DNA of 26,640 nucleotides from Pseudomonadota bacterium (GCA_023411815.1 JAEYOJ010000150.1:1-26640), one strand, 5' to 3'; positions 1 to 8,335 are shown, counted from the first letter of the stretch. Translations and numbers: made by a program. Notes: a model not told the origin generated them from the letters alone.

Positions 1-127
1 CGGCGACAACGCCACGTTCATGGTCGATCTGATCGCTCCTATCGCCATGGAGAAGGGCCTGCGTTTCGCCATCCGCGAGGGTGGACGCACCGTGGGCGCC
101 GGCGTTGTCTCCGAAATCACGGAGTAA
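1..127 (+). CDS. tuf: Elongation factor Tu, C-terminal end (partial)
   Basis: The frame starting at base 2 gives the last 41 residues of EF-Tu and ends with TAA. It contains the well-known domain III ending, with REGGRTVGAGVVSEI near the C-terminus. EF-Tu delivers aminoacyl-tRNA to the ribosome as a GTP complex. The rest of the gene lies upstream of the window. The stop is only four bases before rpsJ, so tuf is very probably cotranscribed with the S10 genes, as in many bacteria. A selenocysteine user also needs SelB, a specialised EF-Tu relative, but this tail is ordinary EF-Tu. Confidence 0.97.
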   Translation, partial: GDNATFMVDLIAPIAMEKGLRFAIREGGRTVGAGVVSEITE

Positions 128-131
128 GACA

Positions 132-449
132 ATGGTTGCAATGACGAGCGATCGTATCCGCATCAAGCTCAAAGCCTACGACTACCGCATTCTCGACAAG
201 GCGGTGGCCGAAATTGTTGACACGGCGCGCAATACCGGAGCGGCTATTGCCGGGCCTATTCCGCTGCCGACCAACATCAATAAGGTGACGGTCAACCGCT
301 CTGTGCACGTGGACAAGAAGTCGCGTGAGCAGTTCGAACAGCGCATCCATAAGCGCCTGCTGGACATCCTTGAGCCCACGCAGCAGACCGTGGACGCGCT
401 CGGCAAGCTGTCTTTGCCTGCCGGCGTGGATGTCGAAATCAAGCTGTAG
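132..449 (+). CDS. rpsJ: 30S ribosomal protein S10
   Basis: This 105-residue protein matches S10, a 30S head protein that also acts as NusE in transcription antitermination. The family start RIRIKLKAYDYR is seen, followed by the PLPT loop and the region around HVDKKSREQFE. An ATG at 141 would give 102 residues, but GGAG at 121-124 is spaced seven bases from 132, so 132 is chosen. The reading frame is open further upstream, but that extension would run into the tuf end. It is the first gene of the S10 run. Confidence 0.96.
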   Translation: MVAMTSDRIRIKLKAYDYRILDKAVAEIVDTARNTGAAIAGPIPLPTNINKVTVNRSVHVDKKSREQFEQRIHKRLLDILEPTQQTVDALGKLSLPAGVDVEIKL

Positions 450-462
450 TGTGAGGAAGGAC

Positions 463-1098
463 ATGGCCAATCACAATCTCGGATTACTCGGCCGCAAGCT
501 GGGCATGACCAGGATCTTCGCCGACGACGGCACCATCACACCGGTGACCGTCATTGCTGTCGGCCCCTGTCCGGTGCTCCAGATCAAGAATACGGACAAG
601 GACGGCTACACTGCCCTGCAGGTCGGCTTTGACTCCATCCCCGAGCGCAAGCTGAACAAGCCCGAACTCGGTCATCAGTCCAAGGCTGGCAAGGGCGCTC
701 ACCGCTTCGTGCGCGAGTTCCGCATCCAGGATGTGTCTGGATACGAAGTGGGCCAGGAGCTGACCACCGAGCTGTTTAAGCGCGGGGATCGCGTCAAGGT
801 CACCGGCACTTCCAAGGGCAAGGGCTTTCAGGGTGTCATGAAGCGGCACAACTTCTCCGGCCTGCGTGCGACGCACGGCGCAGAGAAGGTGCACCGCTCG
901 CCTGGCTCCGTGGGTAACAATACGTATCCAGGCCGCGTCATTCCCGGCAAAAAGATGCCTGGCCACATGGGCGATCGTCGCGTGACCTACCAGAATCTGG
1001 AGATCATCGAGGTCCGGCCCGAGGAGAACGTCATCCTCATCCGCGGCCAGGTACCGGGTGCCAAGAACAGCCTGATCATGGTACGCAAGCAGAGCTAG
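463..1098 (+). CDS. rplC: 50S ribosomal protein L3
   Basis: This 211-residue protein is L3, which binds near the 3' end of 23S rRNA and reaches the peptidyl transferase centre. The start LGRKLGMTRIF and the central loop with GNNTYPGRVIPGKKMPGHMG are diagnostic. The start at 463 follows GAGGAAGG, and a longer open frame upstream overlaps rpsJ and has no family resemblance. It lies 13 bases after rpsJ in the normal S10 order. Confidence 0.97.
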   Translation: MANHNLGLLGRKLGMTRIFADDGTITPVTVIAVGPCPVLQIKNTDKDGYTALQVGFDSIPERKLNKPELGHQSKAGKGAHRFVREFRIQDVSGYEVGQELTTELFKRGDRVKVTGTSKGKGFQGVMKRHNFSGLRATHGAEKVHRSPGSVGNNTYPGRVIPGKKMPGHMGDRRVTYQNLEIIEVRPEENVILIRGQVPGAKNSLIMVRKQS

Positions 1099-1108
1099 GG
1101 GAAAGACC

Positions 1109-1729
1109 ATGGCTGTCGTGAAAATAATCGATCAAACGAAGAAAGAAATCGGCGACATCGAACTGGCCCCCGAGGTCTTCGAAGTCCCGGTGCGCCCCGA
1201 GATCCTGAATCTTGTGGTGCGGGCCCAGCGCGCTGCCGCCCGCTCCGGCACACATATGACAAAGAACCGCGCGCTCATCACTGGCGGCGGGAAAAAACCC
1301 TGGCGCCAGAAGGGTACCGGCCGCGCTCGCGCAGGCAGCTCCCGTTCACCGTTGTGGCGTCACGGTGCCACGACCTTCGGCCCCCAGCCCCGGTCGTATG
1401 CCTTCAAGGTGAACAAGAAGGTCAGGTCCCTGGCACTGAAGATGGCTTTGTCTTCGCGCCTGGCAGCCAATGACCTCATGGTGCTGAACGGCATCGTCAT
1501 GGATGAGATCAAGACCAAGAAGTTCGCCGCGGTCGCCAAGGGACTCGGACTTGAAAAGGCCTTGATCGTCCTGAATGAAGTTGATAATACGCTCACTCTT
1601 TCGGCCCGGAATGTCCCGGACATCAAGGTACTTATGGCGGACCAGCTCAACGTTTACGATGTGCTGAAGTACCCGCAGCTGGTGATGCTCCAGAGCGCCG
1701 TCGAGTCCGTACAGGAAAGGTTGAAATAG
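1109..1729 (+). CDS. rplD: 50S ribosomal protein L4
   Basis: This 206-residue protein is L4, which lines the peptide exit tunnel. The basic extended loop is clear around residues 50-90, with KKPWRQKGTGRARAGSSRSP and then the FGPQPR segment. In E. coli L4 represses its own S10 operon, but I see no leader structure in this window because the operon start is upstream. The start ATG follows GGGGAAAG. Two bases separate the stop from the rplW start. Confidence 0.97.
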   Translation: MAVVKIIDQTKKEIGDIELAPEVFEVPVRPEILNLVVRAQRAAARSGTHMTKNRALITGGGKKPWRQKGTGRARAGSSRSPLWRHGATTFGPQPRSYAFKVNKKVRSLALKMALSSRLAANDLMVLNGIVMDEIKTKKFAAVAKGLGLEKALIVLNEVDNTLTLSARNVPDIKVLMADQLNVYDVLKYPQLVMLQSAVESVQERLK

Positions 1730-1731
1730 CC

Positions 1732-2022
1732 ATGGATTACACACAGATCCTCATCAAGCCTGTGATATCCGAGAAGGCTACGGAACTGAAGGACGCCGGT
1801 AATCAGGTTGCCTTCTACGTTCATCCGGAAGCCAACAAGATCGAGATTCAGCGGGCCGTGGAAGAGGCCTTCAAAGTGAAAGTCGAGGCTGTGAACGTCA
1901 TCCGCAGGCAGCCGATGGCGAGACAGCGCATGGGCCGGATCACCGGCAAGACGCCAGGCTTTAAAAAGGCCTACGTCACGCTGGCCAAGGGCGATAAAAT
2001 CGAGTTCTTCGAAGGAGTGTAA
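1732..2022 (+). CDS. rplW: 50S ribosomal protein L23
   Basis: This 96-residue protein is L23, found at the tunnel exit where trigger factor and SRP dock. It begins with ILIKPVISEKAT, the conserved opening, and has the FKVKVEAVNVI strand and a basic segment with GRITGKTPGFKKAYV. Its length is normal for a bacterial L23. It is tightly spaced after rplD, which suggests coupled translation. Confidence 0.97.
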   Translation: MDYTQILIKPVISEKATELKDAGNQVAFYVHPEANKIEIQRAVEEAFKVKVEAVNVIRRQPMARQRMGRITGKTPGFKKAYVTLAKGDKIEFFEGV

Positions 2023-2027
2023 GAGAC

Positions 2028-2858
2028 ATGGCTGTTCGCAAGCTCAAGCCCACGTCTGCGGGACGTCGCTTCCAGACGGTCTCGGACTTCGAGGAAATCA
2101 CAAAGATCGCACCTGAGAAGTCTCTGACCGAAGGCCTCCGCAAGAAGGCCGGCCGCAATAATAATGGCCGTATCACCTCGCGTCGGCGCGGCGGCGGTCA
2201 TAAGAAGCTGTACCGCATCATCGATTTCAAGCGCGACAAGGTTGGCGTTCCGGCCAAGGTCGCCAGCATAGAGTACGATCCCAACCGTAGCGCGCGCATC
2301 GCACTGCTGCACTACGCCGATGGTGAGAAGCGCTACATCCTGGCTCCGGTTGGCATCAACGCCGGCGATAACGTCGTGGCCGGCGACACTGCTGATATCA
2401 AGCCCGGCAATGCCTTGGCGCTGATCAAGATCCCCGTCGGTACGATCGTGCACAACGTCGAATTGTACCCGGGTCGCGGCGGCCAGTTCTGCCGCGCTGC
2501 TGGTACCTACGCCCAGGTTATCGCGAAGGAAGGCAACCATGCCCTGCTGCGCATGCCTTCGGGCGAGGTGCGCAAGGTGCTGGCAGCCTGCACGGCCACC
2601 GTCGGCCAGGTGGGCAACATTCAGCACGAGAACATCTCCCTCGGCAAGGCCGGCCGCAATCGTTGGCTCGGCCAGCGGCCCAAGGTGCGCGGCGTGGCCA
2701 TGAACCCCGTCGATCACCCGCTTGGCGGCGGCGAGGGCAGGAGCTCCGGCGGACGTCATCCTGTGTCGCCGTGGGGCATGCCCACCAAGGGCTACAAGAC
2801 CAGAAGCCGCAAGAAGCAGTCTTCCAAGCTGATCATCAAGCGGCGCGGCGAGAAATAG
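2028..2858 (+). CDS. rplB: 50S ribosomal protein L2
   Basis: This 276-residue protein is L2, a core 23S rRNA-binding protein needed for subunit joining and peptidyl transfer. The C-terminal signature NPVDHPLGGGEG is present, with the conserved histidine at residue 230, followed by the GGRHPVSPWG region. The ribosome-binding sequence GAAGGAG lies inside the end of rplW. The length is typical for the family and nothing is unusual. Confidence 0.98.
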   Translation: MAVRKLKPTSAGRRFQTVSDFEEITKIAPEKSLTEGLRKKAGRNNNGRITSRRRGGGHKKLYRIIDFKRDKVGVPAKVASIEYDPNRSARIALLHYADGEKRYILAPVGINAGDNVVAGDTADIKPGNALALIKIPVGTIVHNVELYPGRGGQFCRAAGTYAQVIAKEGNHALLRMPSGEVRKVLAACTATVGQVGNIQHENISLGKAGRNRWLGQRPKVRGVAMNPVDHPLGGGEGRSSGGRHPVSPWGMPTKGYKTRSRKKQSSKLIIKRRGEK

Positions 2859-2867
2859 GAGTAGACC

Positions 2868-3152
2868 ATGCCCAGATCTCTCAAGAAAGGGCCCTTCGTC
2901 GATACCCACCTGCAGAAGAAGGTGGAGAAGGCCAACGAAACCAGGGATCGCCGGGTGATCAAGACCTGGTCCCGGCGTTCAACAATCGTCCCGGAAATGG
3001 TTGGGATGACTTTCGCCGTGCATAACGGCCGCAAGTTCATTCCTGTGTTCGTTAGCGAGAATATGGTCGGTCACAAGCTCGGGGAGTTCTCTCCTACGAG
3101 GACCTATTTCGGCCATGCCGCGGACAAGAAGACCAAAGCGGGCAAGAAGTAA
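2868..3152 (+). CDS. rpsS: 30S ribosomal protein S19
   Basis: This 94-residue protein is S19, which pairs with S13 in the 30S head near the A-site tRNA. It starts with RSLKKGPFVD, the family opening, and carries IKTWSRRSTIVPEMVG and a C-terminal HKLGEFSPTRTYFGH motif. The start follows GGAG. It lies in the expected place between L2 and L22. Confidence 0.98.
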   Translation: MPRSLKKGPFVDTHLQKKVEKANETRDRRVIKTWSRRSTIVPEMVGMTFAVHNGRKFIPVFVSENMVGHKLGEFSPTRTYFGHAADKKTKAGKK

Positions 3153-3162
3153 GGGGTGAGCG

Positions 3163-3495
3163 ATGGAAGCCAGAGCAACCGCTAAGTTCATCCGCATTTC
3201 TCCCCAGAAGACCCGCTTAGTTGCACGCAACATTAATGGTCTTCCTGTTGAGGATGCGCTTAATGTGCTGAAGTTCACGCCCAAGAAGGCGGCATTCGAG
3301 GTCAGCAAGGTTCTGCACTCGGCTGTAGCCAATGCAGAGCAGATTCCCGGCGTGGACATTGACTCCCTGACGGTCAAGCAGGTCATCGTCAACCCAGGGC
3401 CCATGTGGAAACGCATCATGCCCCGGGCAATGGGCCGCGCCTACAGGATACTGAAACGGACCAGCCACATCACCGTGGTTGTCGAGGAAAGCTAA
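3163..3495 (+). CDS. rplV: 50S ribosomal protein L22
   Basis: This 110-residue protein is L22, whose long beta hairpin lines the exit tunnel and contributes to macrolide sensitivity. It begins EARATAKFIRISPQKTR and ends with the basic hairpin MWKRIMPRAMGRAYRI and a strand TSHITVVV. The start ATG follows AGGGGTGAG. Length and order are normal for the S10 operon. Confidence 0.97.
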   Translation: MEARATAKFIRISPQKTRLVARNINGLPVEDALNVLKFTPKKAAFEVSKVLHSAVANAEQIPGVDIDSLTVKQVIVNPGPMWKRIMPRAMGRAYRILKRTSHITVVVEES

Positions 3496-3504
3496 GAGGC
3501 GAAC

Positions 3505-4143
3505 ATGGGTCAGAAAGTCCATCCCTACGGTTTTCGGCTTGGGTACAACAAGAACTGGTTGTCCCGTTGGTACAGCAAGAAAGACTATCCCGAATTCGTG
3601 TACGAGGACGACAAAGTCCGCAAGTACGTGAAGAAGGCGCTGTACCACGCCGGTCTTTCGCGCATCGAAATCGAGCGCGCAGGGGGCAAGGTTCGCCTCA
3701 TTATCCATACTGCCCGTCCCGGCATCGTCATCGGCCGTAAAGGCATCGAGATCGAGAAGATTCGCGACACGCTCAAGCACAAGTTCCAGCGCGACTTCTC
3801 CATTGAGGTCATTGAAATCCGTCGCCCGGAAATCGATGCCCAACTCGTGGCCGAGAACATTGCCCTGCAGCTTGAGCGTCGCGTGGCTTTCCGCCGCGCC
3901 ATGAAGCGCACCGTGGGGTTGGCCAGGAAGTTCGGCGCTGAAGGCATCAAGCTGTCCTGCTCGGGACGCTTGGCCGGTGCTGAAATCGCCCGTCAGGAGT
4001 GGTACCGCGATGGTCGCGTACCCCTGCAGACCCTGCGCGCGGATCTTGATTACGGATTCGCCGAGGCCCGCACCACCTACGGAGTCATCGGGGTCAAGGT
4101 CTGGATCTTCAAGGGTGAAATCTTGGATGAGGTTGAACAGTAA
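3505..4143 (+). CDS. rpsC: 30S ribosomal protein S3
   Basis: This 212-residue protein is S3, at the mRNA entry pore. It starts with GQKVHPYGFRLGY and has a KH RNA-binding domain with GIVIGRKGIEIEKI around residues 70-90, then the C-terminal domain with ARQEWYRDGRVPLQTLRAD. The C-terminus is short and lacks the acidic tail seen in some bacteria. Its TAA stop overlaps the rplP start by one base (TAATG), so the two are probably translationally coupled. Confidence 0.97.
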   Translation: MGQKVHPYGFRLGYNKNWLSRWYSKKDYPEFVYEDDKVRKYVKKALYHAGLSRIEIERAGGKVRLIIHTARPGIVIGRKGIEIEKIRDTLKHKFQRDFSIEVIEIRRPEIDAQLVAENIALQLERRVAFRRAMKRTVGLARKFGAEGIKLSCSGRLAGAEIARQEWYRDGRVPLQTLRADLDYGFAEARTTYGVIGVKVWIFKGEILDEVEQ

Positions 4144-4562
4144 TGCTTAGCCCCAAAAGAGTTAAGTTTCGTAAACGGCAGAAAGGCCGCCTGAAGGGGA
4201 ATGCCACTCGCGGCACCGAAATCTCCTTTGGCGATATCGGCATTAAGACACTCGAGCATGGCAAGCTGACTGCTCAGCAGATCGAAGCTGCCCGCGTGGC
4301 CATCATGCGGCATATCAAGCGCGGCGGTAAGGTTTGGATCCGCATCTTCCCCGATGCGCCCATCACCGCCAAGCCTGCTGAAACCCGTCAGGGCAGCGGC
4401 AAGGGTGCTCCGGTGGGCTGGGTAGCCCCCGTCCGTCCCGGCCGTGTCCTTTACGAGGTCAAGGGCGTTGCCCTGGAGCTGGCCAAGGAGGCCCTGGTTC
4501 GCGCCTCGCACAAGCTCCCGGTCAAGACCGCCATTGTACTCAAGGAGGGCCTTGGACAATGA
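4143..4562 (+). CDS. rplP: 50S ribosomal protein L16
   Basis: This 139-residue protein is L16, which helps position A-site tRNA on the large subunit. It starts LSPKRVKFRKRQKGR and has GTEISFGDIG and the MRHIKRGGKVWIRIFPDAP region, with the conserved arginine used by the YcfD-type hydroxylase in other bacteria. It overlaps both neighbours, by one base at its start and four at its end, in a coupled rpsC-rplP-rpmC block. Confidence 0.97.
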   Translation: MLSPKRVKFRKRQKGRLKGNATRGTEISFGDIGIKTLEHGKLTAQQIEAARVAIMRHIKRGGKVWIRIFPDAPITAKPAETRQGSGKGAPVGWVAPVRPGRVLYEVKGVALELAKEALVRASHKLPVKTAIVLKEGLGQ

Positions 4563-4753
4563 TGAAGGCAAAAGAAATCCGGGAACTCGATGCCGACGCA
4601 GTGGCGCAGAAGCTTGCGGATTACCGCAAGGAGCTGTTCAACTTGCGCTTCCAGCATGCCACGGCCCAGCTTGAGAATACGCAGCGTATCAAGGCCGTGC
4701 GCAAGACCATCGCCCGCATCGAGACCATCATTCAGGAAAAGGCTGGAGCGTAG
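4559..4753 (+). CDS. rpmC: 50S ribosomal protein L29
   Basis: This 64-residue helical protein is L29, next to L23 at the exit tunnel. The signature ELFNLRFQHATAQLENTQRI, then KAVRKTIARI, is clear. Two ATGs are adjacent, at 4559 and 4562. The first forms an ATGA overlap with the rplP stop and is preferred. The internal GGAGGGCC stretch before the start may serve as its ribosome-binding site. Confidence 0.96.
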   Translation: MMKAKEIRELDADAVAQKLADYRKELFNLRFQHATAQLENTQRIKAVRKTIARIETIIQEKAGA

Positions 4754-4756
4754 GGC

Positions 4757-5026
4757 ATGAGCGAGAGCATGGAAAAGAGCAGCAACAAGCGGGTTCTCAT
4801 CGGTGAAGTGGTCAGCGACAAGTGTGACAAGACCATTGTCGTGCGTGTCGAAACCATGGTCAAGCATCCGCTGTTTGGCAAATACGTCCGCCGTCGCAAG
4901 AAGTTCATGGCCCATGACGCGGCCAATGAGTGCAAGGTCGGCGACAAGGTTGAGATCATAGAATCGCGTCCCTTGAGCCGCCAGAAGCGCTGGCAGTTGC
5001 AAAGAGTGCTCGAGAAAGCGGTTTAA
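4757..5026 (+). CDS. rpsQ: 30S ribosomal protein S17
   Basis: This 89-residue protein is S17, an OB-fold primary binder of 16S rRNA. The segment LIGEVVSDKCDKTIVVRVE and the downstream KHPLFGKYVRR match the family. The N-terminus carries a few extra Ser/Lys-rich residues before the OB fold. An internal ATG at residue 5 is possible, but GGAG sits better before 4757. It lies three bases after rpmC. Confidence 0.96.
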   Translation: MSESMEKSSNKRVLIGEVVSDKCDKTIVVRVETMVKHPLFGKYVRRRKKFMAHDAANECKVGDKVEIIESRPLSRQKRWQLQRVLEKAV

Positions 5027-5041
5027 GGCAGGGAGTCCGCC

Positions 5042-5410
5042 ATGATTCAGGTTGAATCCACGCTCGACGTGGCCGACAACTCCGGGGCCAAAAAAGTCGC
5101 CTGCATCAAGGTGCTTGGCGGCAGTAAGCGCCGGTATGCCTCCGTGGGCGATATCATCGTGGTTTCCGTCAAGGAAGCCATGCCCCACGCAAAGGTAAAG
5201 AAAGGCGAAGTTATGAAGGCGGTCGTCGTGCGCACCACTAAGGAAGTGGGTCGTCCTGATGGATCCTTCATCAAGTTCGACACCAACTCGGCCGTGCTGC
5301 TCACCAAGCAGCTCGAGCCTGTCGGCACACGCATTTTCGGCCCAGTCGCCAGAGAGCTTCGTCAGAAGAACTTCATGAAGATTGTCTCCCTGGCCCCCGA
5401 GGTGCTCTAA
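5042..5410 (+). CDS. rplN: 50S ribosomal protein L14
   Basis: This 122-residue protein is L14, at the subunit interface and the docking site for RsfS. It begins MIQVESTLDVADNSGAKK and contains GDIIVVSVKEAMP and the C-terminal RELRQKNFMKIVSLAPEVL. The length is exactly typical. The start follows GGGAG and the gene begins the usual spc operon order. Confidence 0.98.
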   Translation: MIQVESTLDVADNSGAKKVACIKVLGGSKRRYASVGDIIVVSVKEAMPHAKVKKGEVMKAVVVRTTKEVGRPDGSFIKFDTNSAVLLTKQLEPVGTRIFGPVARELRQKNFMKIVSLAPEVL

Positions 5411-5411
5411 G

Positions 5412-5735
5412 ATGAAGCAGTTCAGAATTCACAAGGACGATAAGGTCCAGGTCATCGCCGGCAAGGACAAGGGCAAGATCGGTAAGGTCTTGAAGATCCT
5501 GCGCAAGCATGATCGTGTCCTGGTCGAGAAGGTCAATTTGGTCAAGAGGCATACCCGTGGCAATCCCTATAGCGGTCAGCAGGGCGGGATTGTGGAGAAG
5601 GAAGCCCCCATCCATGTCTCCAATCTGGCAGTCGTTTGCGACGCCTGCGCCAAGCCGACCCGGGTAGGGTACAAGTACACGGAAGACGGCAACAAGGTGC
5701 GCTTCTGCAAGAAGTGCAACGAGATAATCAAGTAG
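5412..5735 (+). CDS. rplX: 50S ribosomal protein L24
   Basis: This 107-residue protein is L24, an assembly initiator of the large subunit. A KOW motif lies near residues 7-30 (VQVIAGKDKGKIGKV). The C-terminal part carries two CxxC pairs, C76/C79 and C99/C102, a zinc-ribbon-like arrangement found in many but not all bacterial L24 proteins. The start at 5412 is one base after the L14 stop and preserves the family N-terminus. The longer upstream frame is rejected. Confidence 0.96.
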   Translation: MKQFRIHKDDKVQVIAGKDKGKIGKVLKILRKHDRVLVEKVNLVKRHTRGNPYSGQQGGIVEKEAPIHVSNLAVVCDACAKPTRVGYKYTEDGNKVRFCKKCNEIIK

Positions 5736-5745
5736 CAGGTACGCA

Positions 5746-6285
5746 ATGACACGCCTGGAAAAGCTGTATACCGAGAAGGTTGCGCCTGAACTGGCCAAGG
5801 AATTCGGCTACAAATCACCGATGGAGATACCTAAGATCAAGGCTATCTACCTGAACATCGGCCTTGGCGAGGCGAGCCAGAACCACAAGCTCATCGAAGA
5901 CGCACAGGAAGAGTTGACCCTGATTGCCGGGCAGAAGTCGCTCGTCACCAGGGCCAAAAAGTCGATCGCTGCCTTCAAGCTGCGCGAAGGCTTGCCCATC
6001 GGCTGCCGCGTCTCCCTGCGTCGCGATCGCATGTGGGACTTCTTGGATAAGCTGGTCAACTTCGCCCTGCCGCGTGTGCGCGATTTCCAGGGCATACCCG
6101 ACCGCGGTTTCGACGGCAGGGGCAATTTCACCCTTGGCATCAAGGACCATACCATCTTCCCCGAGCTCACGGTGGACAGGGTGGAGAAGGTCAAGGGCAT
6201 GAACGTGACAATCGTCACCACGGCCAATTCCGACAAGGAAGGGAAGGTACTGCTCTCCCTTCTGGGCATGCCCTTCAAGAAGTAA
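5746..6285 (+). CDS. rplE: 50S ribosomal protein L5
   Basis: This 179-residue protein is L5, which binds 5S rRNA and contacts S13 across the subunit interface. It has the segments IPKIKAIYLNIGLGEA, LREGLPIGCRVSLR and VRDFQGIPDRGFDGRGN, and ends with LLSLLGMPF as usual. Length and order match the family and the spc operon. Confidence 0.98.
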   Translation: MTRLEKLYTEKVAPELAKEFGYKSPMEIPKIKAIYLNIGLGEASQNHKLIEDAQEELTLIAGQKSLVTRAKKSIAAFKLREGLPIGCRVSLRRDRMWDFLDKLVNFALPRVRDFQGIPDRGFDGRGNFTLGIKDHTIFPELTVDRVEKVKGMNVTIVTTANSDKEGKVLLSLLGMPFKK

Positions 6286-6295
6286 GGAGAGTTCA

Positions 6296-6481
6296 ATGGC
6301 CCGTACCGCAATGATGGTGAAAGCCCGCCGTAAACCCAAATTTTCCGCTCGGGCGTACAACCGCTGCCCTATCTGCGGCCGCTCTCGTGCCTACCTGCGC
6401 AAGTTCGGCATCTGCCGTATCTGCTTCAGGAACAAGGCTCTTAGTGGCGAGTTGCCTGGGGTAAGGAAGTCGAGCTGGTAG
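6296..6481 (+). CDS. rpsN: 30S ribosomal protein S14, zinc-binding (type Z) form
   Basis: This 61-residue S14 is the short zinc-binding type. Four cysteines at residues 24, 27, 40 and 43 form the CPIC...CRIC site between YNRC and the terminal GVRKSSW. The protein sits in the 30S head near the decoding site. Zinc-free S14 paralogues of about 100 residues replace this form in zinc-starved cells of some species, but none is in the window. The start follows a strong AAGGAGAG. Confidence 0.98.
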   Translation: MARTAMMVKARRKPKFSARAYNRCPICGRSRAYLRKFGICRICFRNKALSGELPGVRKSSW

Positions 6482-6494
6482 GAAGGAGATACCC

Positions 6495-6878
6495 ATGGCT
6501 GTAGTTGACCCTATTGCGGATATGCTGAGTCGCATCCGCAATGCCCATTCCGCCCTGCATGCGGAAACAAAAATCCCGCTCTCCAAGATCAAGGAGTCCA
6601 TCGCCCGCATCCTCAAGGATGAGGGTTTCATTGAGGACTACTCGCTTGCCGAGCGCGAAATCACGATAAAGCTCAAGTATGTCAAGGGACAGCGCCTGAT
6701 CAGGGGGATGCGCCGCATCAGCACGCCTGGCCGTCGCGTCTATGTTCCGGCGCAAGAGATTCCGGACGTCCAGAATGGACTCGGCATCTGCATACTGTCC
6801 ACCTCCAAAGGCTTGCTCGCTGGTGGTAACGCCAAGGCCGAGAATATCGGCGGCGAGCTTTTGTGCGAAATCTGGTAG
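6495..6878 (+). CDS. rpsH: 30S ribosomal protein S8
   Basis: This 127-residue protein is S8, a central-domain 16S rRNA binder that represses the spc operon in E. coli. It starts with DPIADMLSRIRNAHSA and ends with STSKGLLAGGNAKAENIGGE and a short LLCEIW tail. A near-ideal AAGGAGATA lies before the ATG. I could not identify an S8 target structure near rplE. Confidence 0.97.
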   Translation: MAVVDPIADMLSRIRNAHSALHAETKIPLSKIKESIARILKDEGFIEDYSLAEREITIKLKYVKGQRLIRGMRRISTPGRRVYVPAQEIPDVQNGLGICILSTSKGLLAGGNAKAENIGGELLCEIW

Positions 6879-6889
6879 AAGGTGGAGCC

Positions 6890-7429
6890 ATGTCGCGAAT
6901 AGGAAAAAATCCCATCCAGATCCCTTCAGGGGTTGAAGTCAAGGTCGGCAGCGAGGCCATTCAGGTCAAGGGACCCAAGGGCACGCTGGACACGCCCGTT
7001 CACCCCAAGATCGAAGTCACGGTCGAGGGCGGCAAGGTTCTCGTGCAGCGCAAGGATGATTCCCGCACTGCTCGCGAACAACACGGCCTGCGGCGTACCC
7101 TCATGGCCAATGCAATCAACGGCGTGACCAAGGGCTTTGAAAAGGCCCTGGAGATCGTGGGCGTCGGTTACAAGGTCCAGGTCCAGGGAAAGAAGGTCGT
7201 TCTTTCCGTGGGCTACTCCCATCCGGTGGAGTTTCCCATGCCTGCGGGTATTGATGCCAAGGTCGATGGCAACAAGCTGACGATCGCCGGCATCAATAAG
7301 GAACTGGTCGGCGAAGTTGCTGCGAAGATTCGCCGGGTGCGTCCGCCCGAGCCGTTCAAAGGCAAGGGCATCAAGTATGTGGACGAGCAGATCCGTCGCA
7401 AGGCTGGCAAGTCCGGCGGCAAGAAGTAG
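6890..7429 (+). CDS. rplF: 50S ribosomal protein L6
   Basis: This 179-residue protein is L6, near the sarcin-ricin loop and the factor-binding site. It starts with SRIGKNPIQIPSGVEVKV and has GYKVQVQGKKVVLSVGYSHP and the C-terminal PEPFKGKGIKYVDE signature. The ATG at 6890 follows GGTGGAG. An upstream in-frame start overlapping rpsH would add nine unrelated residues and is not used. Confidence 0.97.
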   Translation: MSRIGKNPIQIPSGVEVKVGSEAIQVKGPKGTLDTPVHPKIEVTVEGGKVLVQRKDDSRTAREQHGLRRTLMANAINGVTKGFEKALEIVGVGYKVQVQGKKVVLSVGYSHPVEFPMPAGIDAKVDGNKLTIAGINKELVGEVAAKIRRVRPPEPFKGKGIKYVDEQIRRKAGKSGGKK

Positions 7430-7438
7430 GATGGCGCC

Positions 7439-7798
7439 ATGAAGGTTACCAAGAAGGAACAGCGTCAGCGCAGGAAGATGCGCATTCGCAAGAAGATATC
7501 CGGCACGGCTGCCCGTCCGAGAATGGTTGTGTTTCGTTCCAACAAGCACATCTACGTGCAGCTTGTGGACGACGACGCCGGCAAGACCTTGCTGTCCTCC
7601 TCCACGCTCGTGCTGAGCAAGGGAGGCGAACAGGTCAAGCTCGACAAGGAGACCGCGGCCAAGGTTGGCAAGGACATGGCTGTCAAGGCCAAGGAAAAGA
7701 ACATCTCCACCGTTGTTTTCGATCGCAACGGCTATCTCTATCACGGCCGCATTAAGGCCCTGGCCGACGGCGCCCGGGAAGGGGGGCTTGAGTTCTAA
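7439..7798 (+). CDS. rplR: 50S ribosomal protein L18
   Basis: This 119-residue protein is L18, which with L5 binds 5S rRNA in the central protuberance. It has the basic N-terminus RQRRKMRIRKKISGTAARPR, the strand VVFRSNKHIYVQLVDD and the C-terminal FDRNGYLYHGRIKALADGAR. The stop overlaps the rpsE start (TAATG), which implies coupled translation. Confidence 0.97.
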   Translation: MKVTKKEQRQRRKMRIRKKISGTAARPRMVVFRSNKHIYVQLVDDDAGKTLLSSSTLVLSKGGEQVKLDKETAAKVGKDMAVKAKEKNISTVVFDRNGYLYHGRIKALADGAREGGLEF

Positions 7799-8310
7799 TG
7801 AAAGAGCAGAAGAATCCCATGGAGCGCGAAGATTCCGGGATGATCGAAAAGATCGTCTACCTGAACCGCGTGGCCAAGGTCGTCAAGGGCGGCCGTCGTT
7901 TCAGCTTCAGCGCCCTGGTTGTCGTCGGCGACGGCAAGGGCAAGGTCGGCTATGGCCTGGGCAAGGCCAATGAGGTTCCCGAGGCAATTCGTAAGGCCAG
8001 CGATCAGGCCAAGAAGAACCTGATCACCGTGCCGGTGCTGGATGGCACCCTGCCTTACGAGGTCCTGGGGCGTTTCGGCGCAGGCCGGGTTATGCTCAAG
8101 CCCGCTTCCAAGGGTACCGGCATCATCGCCGGTGGTCCGGTTCGTGCGGTCATGGAAGCCCTTGGTATTTCCGACATCCTGACCAAGGCGATCGGAACCA
8201 ACAATCCGCATAACGTGCTCAAGGCAACCATTGCCGGGCTCGACTCCCTGATGAGCGCCGATCAGGCTTCCGGCCTGCGTGGCAAGGCGCTCTCGACCCC
8301 GCGGAAATAG
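7798..8310 (+). CDS. rpsE: 30S ribosomal protein S5
   Basis: This 170-residue protein is S5, at the mRNA entry site and important for decoding accuracy. It contains the dsRBD-like domain with VVKGGRRFSFSALVVVGDG and the C-terminal AGRVMLKPASKGTGIIAGG and NPHNVLKAT. Two internal ATGs, at residues 8 and 15, are possible starts, but the coupled ATG at 7798 is preferred. It gives a slightly extended N-terminus. Confidence 0.95.
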   Translation: MKEQKNPMEREDSGMIEKIVYLNRVAKVVKGGRRFSFSALVVVGDGKGKVGYGLGKANEVPEAIRKASDQAKKNLITVPVLDGTLPYEVLGRFGAGRVMLKPASKGTGIIAGGPVRAVMEALGISDILTKAIGTNNPHNVLKATIAGLDSLMSADQASGLRGKALSTPRK

Positions 8311-8335
8311 ACACGCGGTACAAGGAACGAACCCC